This document shows, piece by piece, positions 12,840-25,553 of a stretch of 64,000 nucleotides of DNA. The translations under genes were made by a program, and so were the position numbers. The stretch covers positions 1,674,001 to 1,738,000 of the forward strand of contig CP085828.1 of NCBI GenBank assembly GCA_020809705.1, in the 5' to 3' direction. Position 1 is the first letter of the stretch. Each line of letters begins with the position of its first letter. The stretch comes from Calonectria ilicicola (taxonomy: Eukaryota > Ascomycota > Sordariomycetes > Hypocreales > Nectriaceae). The notes under the pieces were generated by a model that worked only from the letters and a program-made list of their open reading frames with translations, ran no database searches and was not told the DNA's origin.

Positions 12840-15800
12840 TCACCAAGTATTCGGACCAAAGTGGTCGCCCTCTGGGACAGTTTTATACGGACAGGCCTGC
12901 CAGTCGCACCCCTGTTTATAAATCTCAGTGCCCCACCACTTGAACCCCTCCATCCACCCGGGATAGATGAAACCAAAGAATACAACGACAATGCCAAACG
13001 CAAGACCGGAGTCGAGAGCGGCGCTCAGAGTCATGGTGTACTTGCTCCACCAGGCATTATGGCGGTTCTTGATCAAGTAGTTGAAGACGTAGCAAACAAG
13101 AACCCAGACGGAGAAGTTTAGGCCGGTGGCCGGAGGGATCCACGACATGGCGCCGAAAATGACCGGGAGGTTAACCTTGCGGAGGATGCTGCCGCGGTTA
13201 CGACGGCTATAGAGCCATAGCGGAATGGGGAGAAGGGCACCAAGAGGGAAAAACCAGACTAAGGCGCGGTAAATAGCCTTGCGCCCGAAGAACTCGTCAG
13301 GGCCGACAACACCCCAGAGAATGGAACCATTGAAGTGAACACGGGCAATCGGACATGTGAAACCGTTAACAGCCTCGGCAGTGCAGATGCCTCGGATGTT
13401 GACGAACATCCAATTGAGCACGCCAATTTGAGTGAGGGAGGAGACGATGGTTGCGACGAGCTGGACAGTGAAGAGAATGCGGGGTGGGATCTTCATGTAA
13501 TGCCCGAGTTTGAGATCCGAGGCGAATTTGATCCCCTGAGCTGATGAGATATAACCGTATGTGACAAAAACCATGTTCGCAATTGGGCGTCCAGGGAACA
13601 CCACACCGCAAATTAGCTGGCAAATCAAATAAATGCTGCTGTGCTGATTTGTCACGGCCATGATGATGCCGTTGGGGATGAAGAAGAGAGCACCAATTCC
13701 CAAGGCAAGAAGGAGGCCATACCATGGCAAGTGGACGGGATAGCTGTAGGCTGTTAGAGGACGAAAGTGCAATGGGTTTGGGATACAATAACTCACTATT
13801 CAACAACGAAAATTCCGATGACCGTCATGCTCAAAAAGGTGATCAAATACCAACTCATGGGAGCATCCTTGTAACGCTTCATCAGACGGCTGTGAATATC
13901 CTCATGGCTAATCAAGCCTTCTAGGTTTGACGTCGACGATGACATTCGTGCAGTGGCATCCTCTGTTGACAGTCGTGATGATGAAGCTGTGGTGCCGTCT
14001 GAAACCGGTTGATATTCTGGCTTCCCATCTTCACGAGCCTCTGCAAGGGCTTTCTTCCAAGTCCTCCAAATGTCTTGGCCGTGCCAGCACGCCGTATGGG
14101 TAAGCAGTGCAGCTAGACCAGCAAACTGCACGCCGTAGCTGAGAACATACGTGATTGGGAGGAAAACTCGGCTGTAACTTGAGTATGCGTTTCTGTCGAA
14201 TAGGAATTCAGGGGTTAAAATTCTGGTAACGTTGTAAACAGATCCCGTGTTGTCAAAAACAGCGGCAGAGAGAATTGGCATATAACTGGCGAAGAGAACA
14301 TTGGAATAATAGAGAATTGGAGCGATTATCCACATGACAATCGCTAGACCTCCGATAACGTTCATGGCGGCCCAGAATGGCACGAGCAAGGGCGAGCCAA
14401 CATAAGTGATTTGAGCCCAGTCAAAGGTCAAGGGGAAAAGACCAAGACCGGAGGATACACCGAATAAATTGGCGACAACAACGTTCTTGGGAGCGAACCA
14501 AGTTATGACGTTGAAGTAACTGAGTGCAGGCATCAGCAGACCTGGGAGGAAATAAAACATGAAGGATACAGCCCAGACAATGTAGAAGAAATTCCATCTG
14601 CTAATTGTCCAGCCTTCAGCAGGCTTGTTCTCTTGCTTGTGAAGGGTCGAAAACATGGCAGCAGACATGAGAGTACCAGGCCAAATCATGCCGCTGGGTC
14701 GGACAAGGAATCGCCGAGTCAGGCCAGCAAATCCATAGCCAAGGATCTGAGTGGAGATGGTCAAGAGGAGCTGGTATACAATGGGAGCATCCTGTTTGTA
14801 GAACTGAGTTTGCTCAACAATCACATCTGTTGCGAAGGCGAAGCCAAAGGCAACATTGCTACTGACGTAGACACAAGTATGCTCCTTTTCATTCCACCGT
14901 CCCTGGGCGAGCCACAGCCGCCATGTGGTGGCTCTGCTTTGCTTGCGGGGGATGTGGGACTCTTCGGAAATGGAAGGGGTCTTGACCCCGTCAACAAAGA
15001 CCTCCTCAGGGTCGTATGGCCGCTTCAATATAAAGTCCCAAAGGTGGCCCAGGGGGTGGACTAGAAGTAAAGCAATAACGGGTGTAATGGCAACGCTGGG
15101 ATATCTCAGGGAGAAGAATAAGTTGGTGGACGACCCAAGAATAGAAAAAAGAACAGAAAGACACCACATGCGTGGGGTGTTGATGGAGAGGGTAATGTCG
15201 TCTGTGGGTGAAACAGAGGCACGAACTGCCTCGTGAGGAGAGTTTTCCTCGGGTTCGACGCCAGCGCCGTTGGAGTAGGCATCATCGTCGTCTTCGAGCA
15301 ATGGTCCGTTATCGGACATGTCACTCTTCATGCTGTCCTCGAGAACACCGCTCGCATTAGTTTCGGGCACAGCAAACCGGTTGTCCAGGCCAGAAACAAG
15401 GCCTGTACCATCCACATCGTCGGATAACCTCGAAGATCTTTTGGACAGTGTAGAACGTCGGGTGGCGTCACTCAGCAGCGTGTCGGTAACATGTCGCAAC
15501 TGGTGAGAGTCTGGCCTTTGGCATTCGCTGCCTGTAGGCGAATTATTACGGCTGGGTGTCAGTGAAACGGAGCCATATGGAGCAGCGTCCGGGCGCGAGG
15601 CGGCTGAGCGCAGAAAGGGAGTCTTCTTGGAAGCCATATCTCCGGCGCCCTCGTCAGGGAGGATTGTATCGTCGATGGGACTTGAAGCATCTATGTCCTC
15701 GCCGGCATCAAAATCAGGCGCAGTCTTGGAGGCAACACCGTCGACAGTGGCAAGAGACTCAAGGGCGGACGAGGACCACGGTGCATGATGGTCTTGATCG

Positions 15801-16186
15801 AGAGCAACGGGGGGATGTGCGGGAGCGGCTGGGGTTGCGCCAGTAGTTAACAGATCTGGATCGTCAGCATCTGGAGCCTGAGACGGCAGCGCATGGCCTT
15901 GGCTCAGATTCGGGTTGGGTGGGATAGACGTCCTGGCGTGGGAGACTGAGACAGCAGCGGTTGTGGACCGGCTGGTGGATGAGGCGGAGGCCAACGTCGA
16001 CGGGGATTGGGATGCTAGGGGCTGAAGAGGGACAGCGTGCTGCAGCTGCAGATAGGAGTCATCCGCATCCACATCCACATCCAGGCCATGAACCCTGCTC
16101 TTGGATGAAGATGATGGTGACTTCCTGCGCGTGGTCCTGTGGGTGGTGTCTCTATTGGAATTCGAGCCGTTGGCGTGTCGTCCCAT
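12840..16186 (-). CDS. Oligopeptide transporter, OPT family
   Basis: Proton-coupled importer of small peptides or related metal-chelating ligands across the plasma membrane. Exon 13797..16186 joins 12840..13743 over a 53 bp intron (13744-13796), giving 1097 residues. The first ~330 residues form a Ser/Thr/Asp-rich, probably disordered cytoplasmic tail; OPT proteins in yeast are nearer 800-880. The membrane part starts near LSINTPRMWCLSVLF and shows about a dozen or more hydrophobic helices. Family-typical segments include the PFYxxD-like SLRYPSV region, PGRPIAN and LGHYMKIPPR, then the C-terminal GPNTW. The ATG at 16186 was chosen; the open frame continues to 16210 without another ATG. Substrate cannot be told from the sequence. 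Confidence 0.93.
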
Positions 16187-19100
16187 TGCGATGGTGGGGC
16201 GTGCAGCCAAGCGAGTGAAGAGCAGCCAAACGTGGGCGGCGGCGGTGGTGGTGTGTAGCGGCGGCAGAGCCCAGGATCGGAAGGTACATCAAGGAAGACA
16301 GGCAAGGCACTACTACAGGACCTGTGACTTGAGAAACACTTAGTCCGGGCCTTTTTTCACGTAGTCTGAAGTGATAGGTACGTTGCCGACGGAACGGACA
16401 GATGGGGTGGGCGTGGGCCGGGGCTAAGGCCCACACCAGACAGCCGGGTTTGTCGCGCAGGCGCGGGGGGACACAACTACGGTGCGGTAACTGTAACGCG
16501 ACAACAGAGATGCAGTGCCATGCCATGCACAGGCGCAGGCTAGGCAGCCCTGTTATGCTGTGGGCGCAGCGTGGGGAGCTGGACCCCTGTGTGTGGATAA
16601 CAACGAGTTGCGGGCTGGCGCTCGCGAAGATCAATCGGAATCGGAGCACGGAGATGGGTGAAAGCGAGCGTGATGCCCGGTGAACGGCGCGGCGGGATGA
16701 CGACAGAAAATCCGGAGGGATGCAACCTAGTGTTCAGCAGACCTTTGCCTGCGCTCCTGTAGGGAATGTCTGATCCATCCATCACCATACACATACAGCC
16801 GGCCGGGAGAGTATTTGGTCTCTCGAAAATATGCTGTGTGCCATGTCGTACCCGCGCACACTACGACGTCGTCATGTCTGCTGTGACCTTGCTCGAAGAA
16901 GCATGGGAAGAGTGGGAATTAGGGCCAAGATGTATGTGTGTAATGTCATGGTCATCGCCAATGCACGCCATGTGACTGGCTCAAGCTCGGCCATGGCAGG
17001 TCAGCCACAACGATTGACGACTGGCCCATTCAAGGGCCACGGGAACAAGGGGCAGGGAGGAACAAGGGATTCAGACAGGGGTTGGGCAGCAAACCGTCAA
17101 ATCATGCAGTTGGTATGGCGTGGGATGCGTACATTACATGGCAGAAGTGGATGCTGAGCGTGGGATACGTGGTCCGTGAGAAGAAAAGACGGCGGCTCGA
17201 GAAGCGAGGAAGAAATGGGGATGAGAGATCTGTCAACCCGCACAACCAATCACAAAGGGCGCCAGCTCCCTTCCCAGTCTGGTGCCGAGACAAGGCTGGC
17301 TCTTTCTTGGCCGAAAGACCAAGCTAACGGGTGGTTTGCCAGCTGTGATTAGGCCTCCTTGCATAGTCGCCAATGGCCTAAAGGGCATTGACGGGGAAAA
17401 CCAAGGTTTGGATGAAAGTTTCATCTTTCAATGTTCCCAACCTCACCTGAACGGTGGAGGGCCTCGAAATGAGCGGTCGATGCGCAGTGGATGCTACTGG
17501 CAGCACGTTCCGGGGCCTAAAATTCCAAATATGGCTGCACGGTTGCACATGCAGTGCTCCCTTGTCAGGTCGACGCGATGTTATGTTTGCAACCCCATCA
17601 TGGCGAGCGATCGGACTGTTCGGATGGTCTGTTTATCTCAATCATGAGTGATCAACACTCACACCACCTTCAGACAGGAGCCCATCAGATGAGATATCGG
17701 GTCTTCGGCAATCGGATCGCTTCCTAGCAGGTAGGCCTCACAGTAATCGATGACAAGTATCAGAACAAATCAGTGCCTTGAGGTCATCGTTGTCCACTTG
17801 TTCACTACATGGCCAACACTCCAGTGCCAAAACTGTATAGGAGGGAGGTACGTACATACAGTACATACATCGCGCTGAAGCGGGTCAACCCCCAAGACAT
17901 CTAGACATGGGAATTGGCGAACAAGGGCCCTTCAAACCGGGGTTCAGGGACAGGCATGTTGTGACGCTGCAAGCTGCGACGCTCTGACGCAGGATCTGAT
18001 GAATCTGATTAGATAAGTGCCGCCAACCTTCTCACCACGCTTCGGGGAGCCACCACGATCCATTAGCCAAACAAACCCTTGTCTTTGATTCCCCATGGTT
18101 CCCCCTTTTCTCCCGCATTTTCCATGGTACCTCCTGATGCTCTCGCCCTCCTACATACAATCTGCATCGCATTTCTGCACCTGCCCGCGCCTAGTCCCGG
18201 CTAAGCTGAGGTCCTCAGCTCGTGTTCTGTTCCTGAGTGTTCTTGCTACACACACGATCATTGATGGTGTATTACCTCCTCGTCTTTGTTCACTACCTAC
18301 CCGTGTTGCCCAAATGCTATATTGGAATATCATTCATGCTAGAGTGGCTACATAATTACTTCGTAATCGGCCATGGGTGGCCATGTACATCTTCGTTGCT
18401 CGTTCTAGGCATTCGGTCCTTGCTGGACAGGGCACACACGACCGGTCAACGCCCCATATCCTAATCCGGCTTGCCGCAGCACATGCTTGTATATTCGTCT
18501 TACACCGGCCTCGTCTTTTCTGGGTATCAAAATTGATGATCCAGGTACATGGTCAACATACCCCTGTCGCAACACGGGATAGGCTGAGTAGGAGGAACAA
18601 GTTATTGTTTGAGCCCTTCTCATTTCCCTCGACCAATCTGCTTTCTTGCATTTCAAATAGCTTTTATTACATCCGCCATTTAGTTGCACGGCTGATACAG
18701 TGTTCAACAAGCCTCCAACCCAAAGGGATATGGATATACTCGCATTTTCTCATGTCAGGCTTGGCCTTCTCCAGAGGATCCTAAACCTCACCTCGGGATT
18801 CTTCGGGATTCTTCGGGATACCACAAAATTTTATGACGCAAAATAGCCGCCGGTGCTATAGTCGCTGAGCTTTATAGAGAAACGACCGGTGTTGGTTGAG
18901 AGCATGCTGGTGTGATCCATTTATGCGTGGTAATCCTTGTACTATCTAGTCTGAAATTGGTAAATTCCAATGGTAGGAACTATCCTTTCCTCGATAGCGC
19001 TTCAAGGCTGGAATCTTTCATGCTCGGCCGCATTTCTTAAGCTTTTCACTATGCAGTAATCCACATGATTTTTCTAAAATATAAATAGCTAGTGCCTACA

Positions 19101-19719
19101 GGCCTTCGGCTGCTCGAGCTTTTGGTGGGATCTGTTTCTGATCCCTCCTTGGCCAAACTGTGAGCTCCACTTCGGTGAGCCAGATATCAAAGAGAAGGCA
19201 AGGGTCCCATGTATGTGATGACTGTTTTAGGAATTTACAAGGCCAAGATTTAGAAATGCATGTTTTCGGCGATGTGCATAGTCGTGGGTGTTGTGGGAGG
19301 AGACTAAGGGCACCGTCTGGCCTCGTTCTCACTATGTAGATCGCCGTCCCATCATTTCCGGCCTCGTTTTTTTTTTCCTAGGAAAAAATTACAACAAAAA
19401 TGCAGCCGACACCCACTGTTATCAGTAGCGTACTTTTTCAGCTCAGGAGAATTTAGTTAAGCTAGCTTCACCGCCGTGTCGGGCTCGCAACGGCGCTGTT
19501 TTATCGGGCGCACCTGATGAGGCCGGTGGGTTTGACCGGAGCCGACCCACTGCATCGGTCGCGGAGAGTGTGTCCGAAGCAGCAAGATGGGTGAGAAATT
19601 CGTCCGACACGCGCGCCAAATGTTAAACTAGCGGTCCCTCCGTTGCCAAAAACTTCTCGTGGCAGCCACAGATGTGACGACAGAAACCGCCCCTCTGACT
19701 CGTAGCCTCAGTCCCAACC
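16187..19719. other. 3.5 kb spacer upstream of the OPT and MTHFS genes
   Basis: Two genes diverge across this spacer, so it should hold both promoters. I read both strands and found only short frames with no family resemblance and no consistent splice structure. It contains a 10-bp tandem repeat at 18791-18820 and a poly-T run near 19369. No tRNA or transposon ends recognised. Confidence 0.4.
18791..18820. repeat. Three-copy 10-bp tandem repeat (CTTCGGGATT)
   Basis: Three adjacent copies of a 10-mer, the first starting CC instead of CT and the last ending in A. It lies in the spacer about 900 bp upstream of the MTHFS start. No function can be assigned. Confidence 0.85.
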
Positions 19720-20523
19720 ATGGCGTCACCCTTGACGACTGCCAAGCAGCAGCTACGGGCACTTATGAAACAGAAATTATCTAACGTTGCACATGACTCT
19801 ATCGTCTCGCAAAGTATGCCCACTCAGCCCTCACCATCTCGCCATATCCTCTAGTCATCTGACAATGTCATCATAGGTCGGCAAATATTTGAAGCCCTAA
19901 AGGAGTTCAAGCCTTACAAAGATGCTAATCGCATCAGCGTCTACCTATCCATGCCCTCTGCCGAGGTCCAGACCGACGCCATTGTCCGTCATGCGCTAGC
20001 AGCTGGCAAACAGGTGTTTGTGCCATATCTCTACAAATCCGCTTTGGGAATTCCTGACACGCCTTCTCGGGTGATGGATATGGTGCACCTTAAGAGCTTG
20101 CAGGATTATGAAAGTCTCAAGCCGGACCGATGGGGCATCCCTAGCATTGACCCAGCCACAGTTCATGAAAGAAGACGAATTCTTGAAGACGAGGGCTCCA
20201 ATGATGCAGCACCCAACACTCTAGATTTCATCGTGGTCCCCGGAGTAGCATTCGATCTTGATCCAAATGGTGCTGTGAGACGCCTGGGACACGGCAAGGG
20301 CTTCTACGACTACTTCCTGAATAGGTACTTTTCCAGATTGGAACTCAACGGCCAGAGACAAGAGAAACCACTCCTTCTCTATGGTTTGGCTTTAAACGAG
20401 CAACTAATTCCACAATCATTAAATCAGCCGATCCCCACGGCTTCTCATGACCACCCACTTCATGGCCTCATCGTTGGTAGTGGAGAGATCAAAAATTCTC
20501 CATCTAGTCCGGCAAATATTTGA
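19720..20523 (+). CDS. FAU1: 5-formyltetrahydrofolate cyclo-ligase (MTHFS)
   Basis: Converts 5-formyl-THF to 5,10-methenyl-THF with ATP, returning stored folate to one-carbon metabolism. Exon 19720..19813 joins 19877..20523 over a 63 bp intron (gtatgc..catag), giving 246 residues. The N terminus has the Lys/Arg-rich helix (AKQQLRALMKQKL) typical of the family. The C-terminal half holds DFIVVPGVAFD and the conserved RLGHGKGFYDYF loop that binds substrate and Mg-ATP. Family length is about 200-240, so the protein is complete. The ATG sits in a good context (aaccATGG). It is followed on the same strand by the importin gene, ~960 bp away, with no sign of linked expression. Confidence 0.95.
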
Positions 20524-21481
20524 TATATTTTTTACTATTTTTGGACTGCTGCCACAAACATAGTCGTTAGAACAGGGAATCTCCAAAAATTTCAACCAAA
20601 ACAACATATCGGTCAAGTTTTGTGACTGTGAAATCGAGGGTAGTTTATGGTGACGAATATGACTGGGTGCTGTGTACTATTAAGATGGAATTTCTAGGGG
20701 AAAGGGGAATCAAGAAGTTCTGGTGCAGACAAATTGGTTCTATTCTATTCGGCCGTGGAGGGCGGCGTCGGCGTCGTGGATGCACCCAGGCATATGTTTT
20801 GCTTTTGCTCCTTTTTAACGTAGCACTCGGGAGAGGGGATGAGGGGCTGCATGCGATGCAGCGGCTGTTAAAATAAGGACAGAGCAGAGGCCCAAACAAA
20901 TTCCTTTTCCCAACACAAACCCGGCCACCTACTTCGGCCCGCGGATCTTTGGATTCCTGAGAGGTTTGCCCATGGTAAGAAGTACAAACAGCAATATTTT
21001 ATTTGCGAACAGCCTGTCGTTTGTTTAGGCTGCCTTCATCCCATCTTTTAGGATATTTGAGCGGGTCGGAAAAACTGCGGAACGTCATCCAAGGCAGATT
21101 GCCCCGCCAAGTTTCTCTCCACTACAACCCATGCAACACTGGCTCAAAACCAGTCTGAGCTGGGCTGTGTGTATTTTGCCTTCGAGTAATATCCCACCTT
21201 CATCTTTTGACCACGCACCTCCTCCCTCACGCCTGGGTTCTCGGCCTCTCCTTCGGCACTCGCGTCCTGATATTCCCCGAGCTCGCCGCTGATCGATACC
21301 GATTTCCACTCACTGAAACCACGCTCCCTTTTGACGAACCCCTGAAGGCCCGACTTTCGGCCACATCATATGCGCCGCGCTTTCAACCCCCGATCGCGCT
21401 GAAGCTTGTCAATACCCTCATAACCGAGCACGAATCCTCAGATCCCGGTCGCCCATCTGCCGGCCCGCTGAATAATACGTA
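20524..21481. other. Spacer between MTHFS and the Mtr10-type importin
   Basis: About 960 bp with the MTHFS 3' UTR at the left and a C-rich leader (about 21180-21480) in front of the importin ATG. Open frames here are short and unsupported. Nothing else recognised. Confidence 0.45.
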
Positions 21482-24400
21482 ATGGCTACAAACGGAGCCC
21501 CGGAGGCTTTTACGCCCCCAGATGTCTTGGCCGCCGTGATGACGATGAGGGGTGGGGAGCAAGAGGCGAAGAAGCAGGCCCATGAGTACTTGGAGAGGTT
21601 CCAGAAATCGGTCAGTCGCCCGTTACGTAAGGTTTCTTGGTTACTGAGATGTACTAACATCGCGAAAATGTAGCAGGACTCTTGGGCCACCATAGTGGGC
21701 ATTCTACAGTCAAGCGCCGAGCCAGAGGCAACGCTTTTTGCTGCCATCACTCTGCGTGGGAAGGTAGGGGTGCTGGAGTGTCTGCTTCCAACAGTATGTT
21801 TCTAACAGGTTCCAGATCACATATGACTTGTCTACTCAGGTCCCCGCAAGCGAGCTTCCTGCTCTTCGAAGCCAAATTCTCCTCCTCCTTAAACATTTCG
21901 CTGCCGGGCCCAAGCCCATCCGAGTACAGCTCTGCGTGTGCCTGGCCATTCTAGCGATCCAGATGAAGGACTGGAATGATGTCCTCCAAAGCGTTGTCCA
22001 GTCCCTGAGCGACAGCCCGGAAAGCCACGCCTGCATCTTGGATTTCCTCCGCGTCCTTCCTGAGGAGGTCACTGAGGGTCGAAAGATTACCTTGTCTGTA
22101 TGTGGATCGCACAACCAAAGACCGAGCGCCTATTCCTTTCGAAATCGTCTCCGCCGGTCGACTTCAGCACGAGTTAGAGTCTAATTGTCTGGAATTAGGA
22201 AGAAGATCTTGCGGCGCGGACGCAAGCCTTATTGGGAGATAATGCGGACCAGGTCATCCAACTCCTGATTAACTATTCTCAATCATCCCGTAAGTTTGGT
22301 ACAAACCAGAAGAATGTAGGAGGATGCTAACATGTTGTCTCTAGCTGCCGCCGCTCAAAACCCACAACTGATGGAATGCATTACCTCCTGGCTGAGAGAA
22401 GTACCCGTCGGCAATGTTGTCAAGTCCCCTTTGCTGGAAGTTATTTTCAATGGCATCACTAGCGACAAGTGCAGCCAGGAGGCCTCTGAATGTCTCTGCA
22501 CGATGCTCAGAGAAACATCTGATGTGGATGAGAGCCAGGATATTATCGAAACCCTATTCCCCAGAATCATCGCGCTCAAGCCCCAGGTCGTCAAGGCTGC
22601 AGATGACGAAGACGCCGATACTCTCAAGGCTTTGACAAAGGTTTTCGCCACCGCCGCAGAAAGTTGGGTAGTCGGTATTGCTCGCCAGGCTGCTCATTTC
22701 CGACCCTTGGTCGACGCAGTTCTCGAGTGTGCGGTGAGAGACAAAGAACGAGACGTGATTGAACACACATTCAACTTCTGGTATGAGCTCAAGCTCTATC
22801 TCGTGTTGGAGCGATACATCCAGAGCCGATTGGAATTGGTAGATGTGTACTCGAAACTGGTTGATATTCTCCTGAAGCAGTTGGAATACCCTCTTCCAGA
22901 TACTGGCAACGAAACGGATCTTTTCGAAGGAGATCGCGAGCAAGAGGAGAAGTTCAGGGAGTTCCGTCACCAAATGGGCGATACCCTCAAGGATTCATGC
23001 GAGGTGATGGGTGTTACCGACTGTCTAACCAAGGTTCTCCAAGCTATTCAAGTGTGGATGTCCAAGTATGCCAGCCAGGTTACCGACACATCAGTGCCTC
23101 ACTGGCAGGAACTCGAAGCGCCCCTTTTTGCTATGCGTGCCCTTGGCCGAATGGTTGACAAGGAGGAGAACATTGTTCTCCCTCAGCTGATGCCCCTGCT
23201 TGTGCAGATCCCGAGCCATGAGAAACTTCGCTTTGCTACCATCATGGTCCTTGGACGATACACTGAGTGGACGGCCGTGCACCCAGATTATCTTGAGCCC
23301 CAGTTTAACTACATTGTGAACTCGTTCCAGTCGGATTCGAAGGAGATCATCCGAGCTGCTGCCCTATCAATCAAATTCTTCTGCACCGATTGCAAGCACC
23401 TTCTCAGTGGGCAGGTTTTGCAGCTTCAGTCTTTCTACGACCAAGTCCTCGACAAGTTGCCTGATATCAGTAAGGAGGAGATTACCGAGGGTGTTGCCAA
23501 TGTTGTTGCTGTTCAACCTCAGGAAGAAATATTCCGCCTCCTCAAGACGTACTGTGATCCGCTTGTGCAGCGTCTCATGACCAAGGCGAACAATGCCACC
23601 GACGAGGAGGGCAAACTAGCCTTGGCTGGTAAGTTTAGACGAAATGCCAATGATACGAACTACTCGCTAACCATCAATCTAGATCATCTCCAGCTGATTA
23701 CGATATTTGTGCAAAATGTTGTGCCCCCTACGAATCCTGGACAAGAAAACCCCGCCGTTAAGTACTGGCAAGAAGTGTTCCCGATTCTGTCTACAGTTCT
23801 AGACAACTTCCTCAACTTCACCCCTATTTGCGAGAGAGTTTGCAGATGCTGGCGCAACATGGTCATCTCGTACCGCACCGCTATGACACCAATGCTTCCC
23901 GACATGGCCAACAAGCTTGCGGGCGGCTTCAACAATTCTCGTGAAGGATGTTTCCTCTGGGTAACCTCGGCTATTCTGCGAGAGTTTTCTGAGGCTCGGG
24001 AGCACGTGGATCAAGCGACCACGGAGAACATTTACAACTTTTTCGAGGCTCAGACGACAACGTTCCTGAGGGTAATGACACAGCTCCAGCCTAAGGAACT
24101 CCCTGATGTCATTGATGACTTCTTCCGTCTGCTCATTGATGCTTTGCTGTATTACCCTCAGCGACTCGTCCCCTCCCACCTCTTGCGGCCAATCTTTGAG
24201 GCGGCAGTTTATGCGCTTACTCTGGAACAGCGAGACCCTCTCTCGTCAACATTGCACTTCCTTCGAGATCTCCTTTCCTACGGTGGAGAAAACCCTGCTT
24301 CGAGCGACGGTCTTCCGGATGCGGCAGCTGCTGAGATTCGAAGCACTATTCGAACTCTGTTGTCAACCCATGGTGAGGGCCTCGTAAAGCAGGTCCTGGC

Positions 24401-24722
24401 AGGCATGATGATCACATTCCCCCGTGACTGCTTCGCTGACGGCAGTGGTGTTTTGCTTGCCTTGTTCGAGATAATCCCCCCTCAAACGACCGAATGGGTT
24501 GCGCGAACTATCCAGCTTCTTCCCCAGGGTACAGTGTCGCCCGTCGAAGCTGAGCGGTTGATTTCGAAGATCAAGGAGAGATTGCAGTCAGGTGACCCCA
24601 GTGCTATGAGGAACGTGCGTGCTCTGCTGCAAGATTTCACCAACACGTATAGACGCCGCAACGTGGCTCCTCGAGACGGATTGGGTCTCCTTGAGGCCAC
24701 ACGCTTCGAATTTTCGGGTTGA
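21482..24722 (+). CDS. MTR10: Mtr10 / transportin-3-type nuclear import receptor (importin-beta family)
   Basis: Karyopherin that imports SR-type and other RNA-binding proteins and takes part in tRNA trafficking. Exons 21482..21610, 21674..21763, 21816..22097, 22199..22289, 22345..23628 and 23683..24722 give 971 residues, the family length. N-terminal importin HEAT units are visible: YLERFQKS at the first exon end, then ITYDLS and LRSQILLLLKHF, and conserved LPEEVTEGRK and SWLREVPVG. Exon 3 must begin at 21816 (acceptor TTCCAG) to retain the ITYDL segment. Intron 23629-23682 is 54 nt with no in-frame stop, so retaining it would add 18 residues; removing it restores LALADHLQLITIFVQ. The exon 2 acceptor is a NAGNAG (TAGCAG at 21671-21676); the first AG is preferred because family members keep a residue between FQKS and the acidic-aromatic motif. 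Confidence 0.94.
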
Positions 24723-25553
24723 TGTGTGAGAGGGAAGAGATAGATGGGCGAAAATCCGAGGATGATGATACGACTGGGATAGAGAAATCAGCATATCGAT
24801 AAGCGAGGCAGTTGCATTACCAGGAAGAGTAAATCGTGTTGCCTTGTAGGAGACGAGTGATGAACGGCATTGTTAAGAGTTTTAGGAGTTGAGGCGCACG
24901 CAAGACGACATGCGCAGGAATATGGTATGACGATAAGGGGCGCCCTCAGGCTAGCGGCGGGACTGTGACAGCACGCCACGGCAACATTAGTCTCTTAGCT
25001 ATGAAGAGGAGCATGGATTTGAGGGCCGTATTGGACTGCCAGGGCGTCGACATGCTGAGATACGGTGAAAAGACTTGACATTATGGAGATCAGTGTAGAG
25101 TCGGATGGACAGAGCCAAGACGTCTAAAATACAAGGCAATACCAGCCAAGTCAAACGGAGTAAAAACGAAAGAAAGAAGAACACCTGGGCGTGGGTATAT
25201 CGCCATGCCAAGCGATGAGGATTCCGCGAACAAAGACGAATAAATTCCAGTGTTGGAAGCTCGTGATGTATTTATCCAGCCAGCATTCCATTTAAAAGCT
25301 TGTTCTAGGCAGGCTAGGTCGCTTTTTTTGCCGGGAGGGGCGTCTATTCATCATATGCACTAATTACATACATGGAGTCTTTGTCTTGAGGCAAACGCGG
25401 CAAGGATCAGATGCAGTTGTGGGGAAGAGGGGGGGAGACGAGGAGACGGGGAGACGGATCAGGAAACGGAGAAGAAGAGGGAGGGAGGGAGGGGGAGGGA
25501 GGGGGAGGGGAAACATCGTCGGTGGGGAAGGAGATCAGTTGACGGCATCTTCC
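24723..25553. other. Convergent 3' region between MTR10 and the SDR gene
   Basis: 830 bp between two facing genes. The right part is a purine-rich tract with a G-run cluster at 25479-25510. No gene recognised. Confidence 0.45.
25479..25510 (+). repeat. G-run cluster with potential to form a G-quadruplex
   Basis: Six runs of three to five guanines separated by single adenines lie just past the 3' end of the SDR gene. The G-rich strand is the template strand of that gene. The sequence fits the usual G3+N1-7 rule; whether it folds is not shown. Confidence 0.7.

Noticed and set aside
21611..21634. GTAAGG at 21627 as donor of the first importin intron
   Set aside because: It would add residues after FQKS that break the conserved N-terminal HEAT segment; GTCAGT at 21611 keeps it intact.
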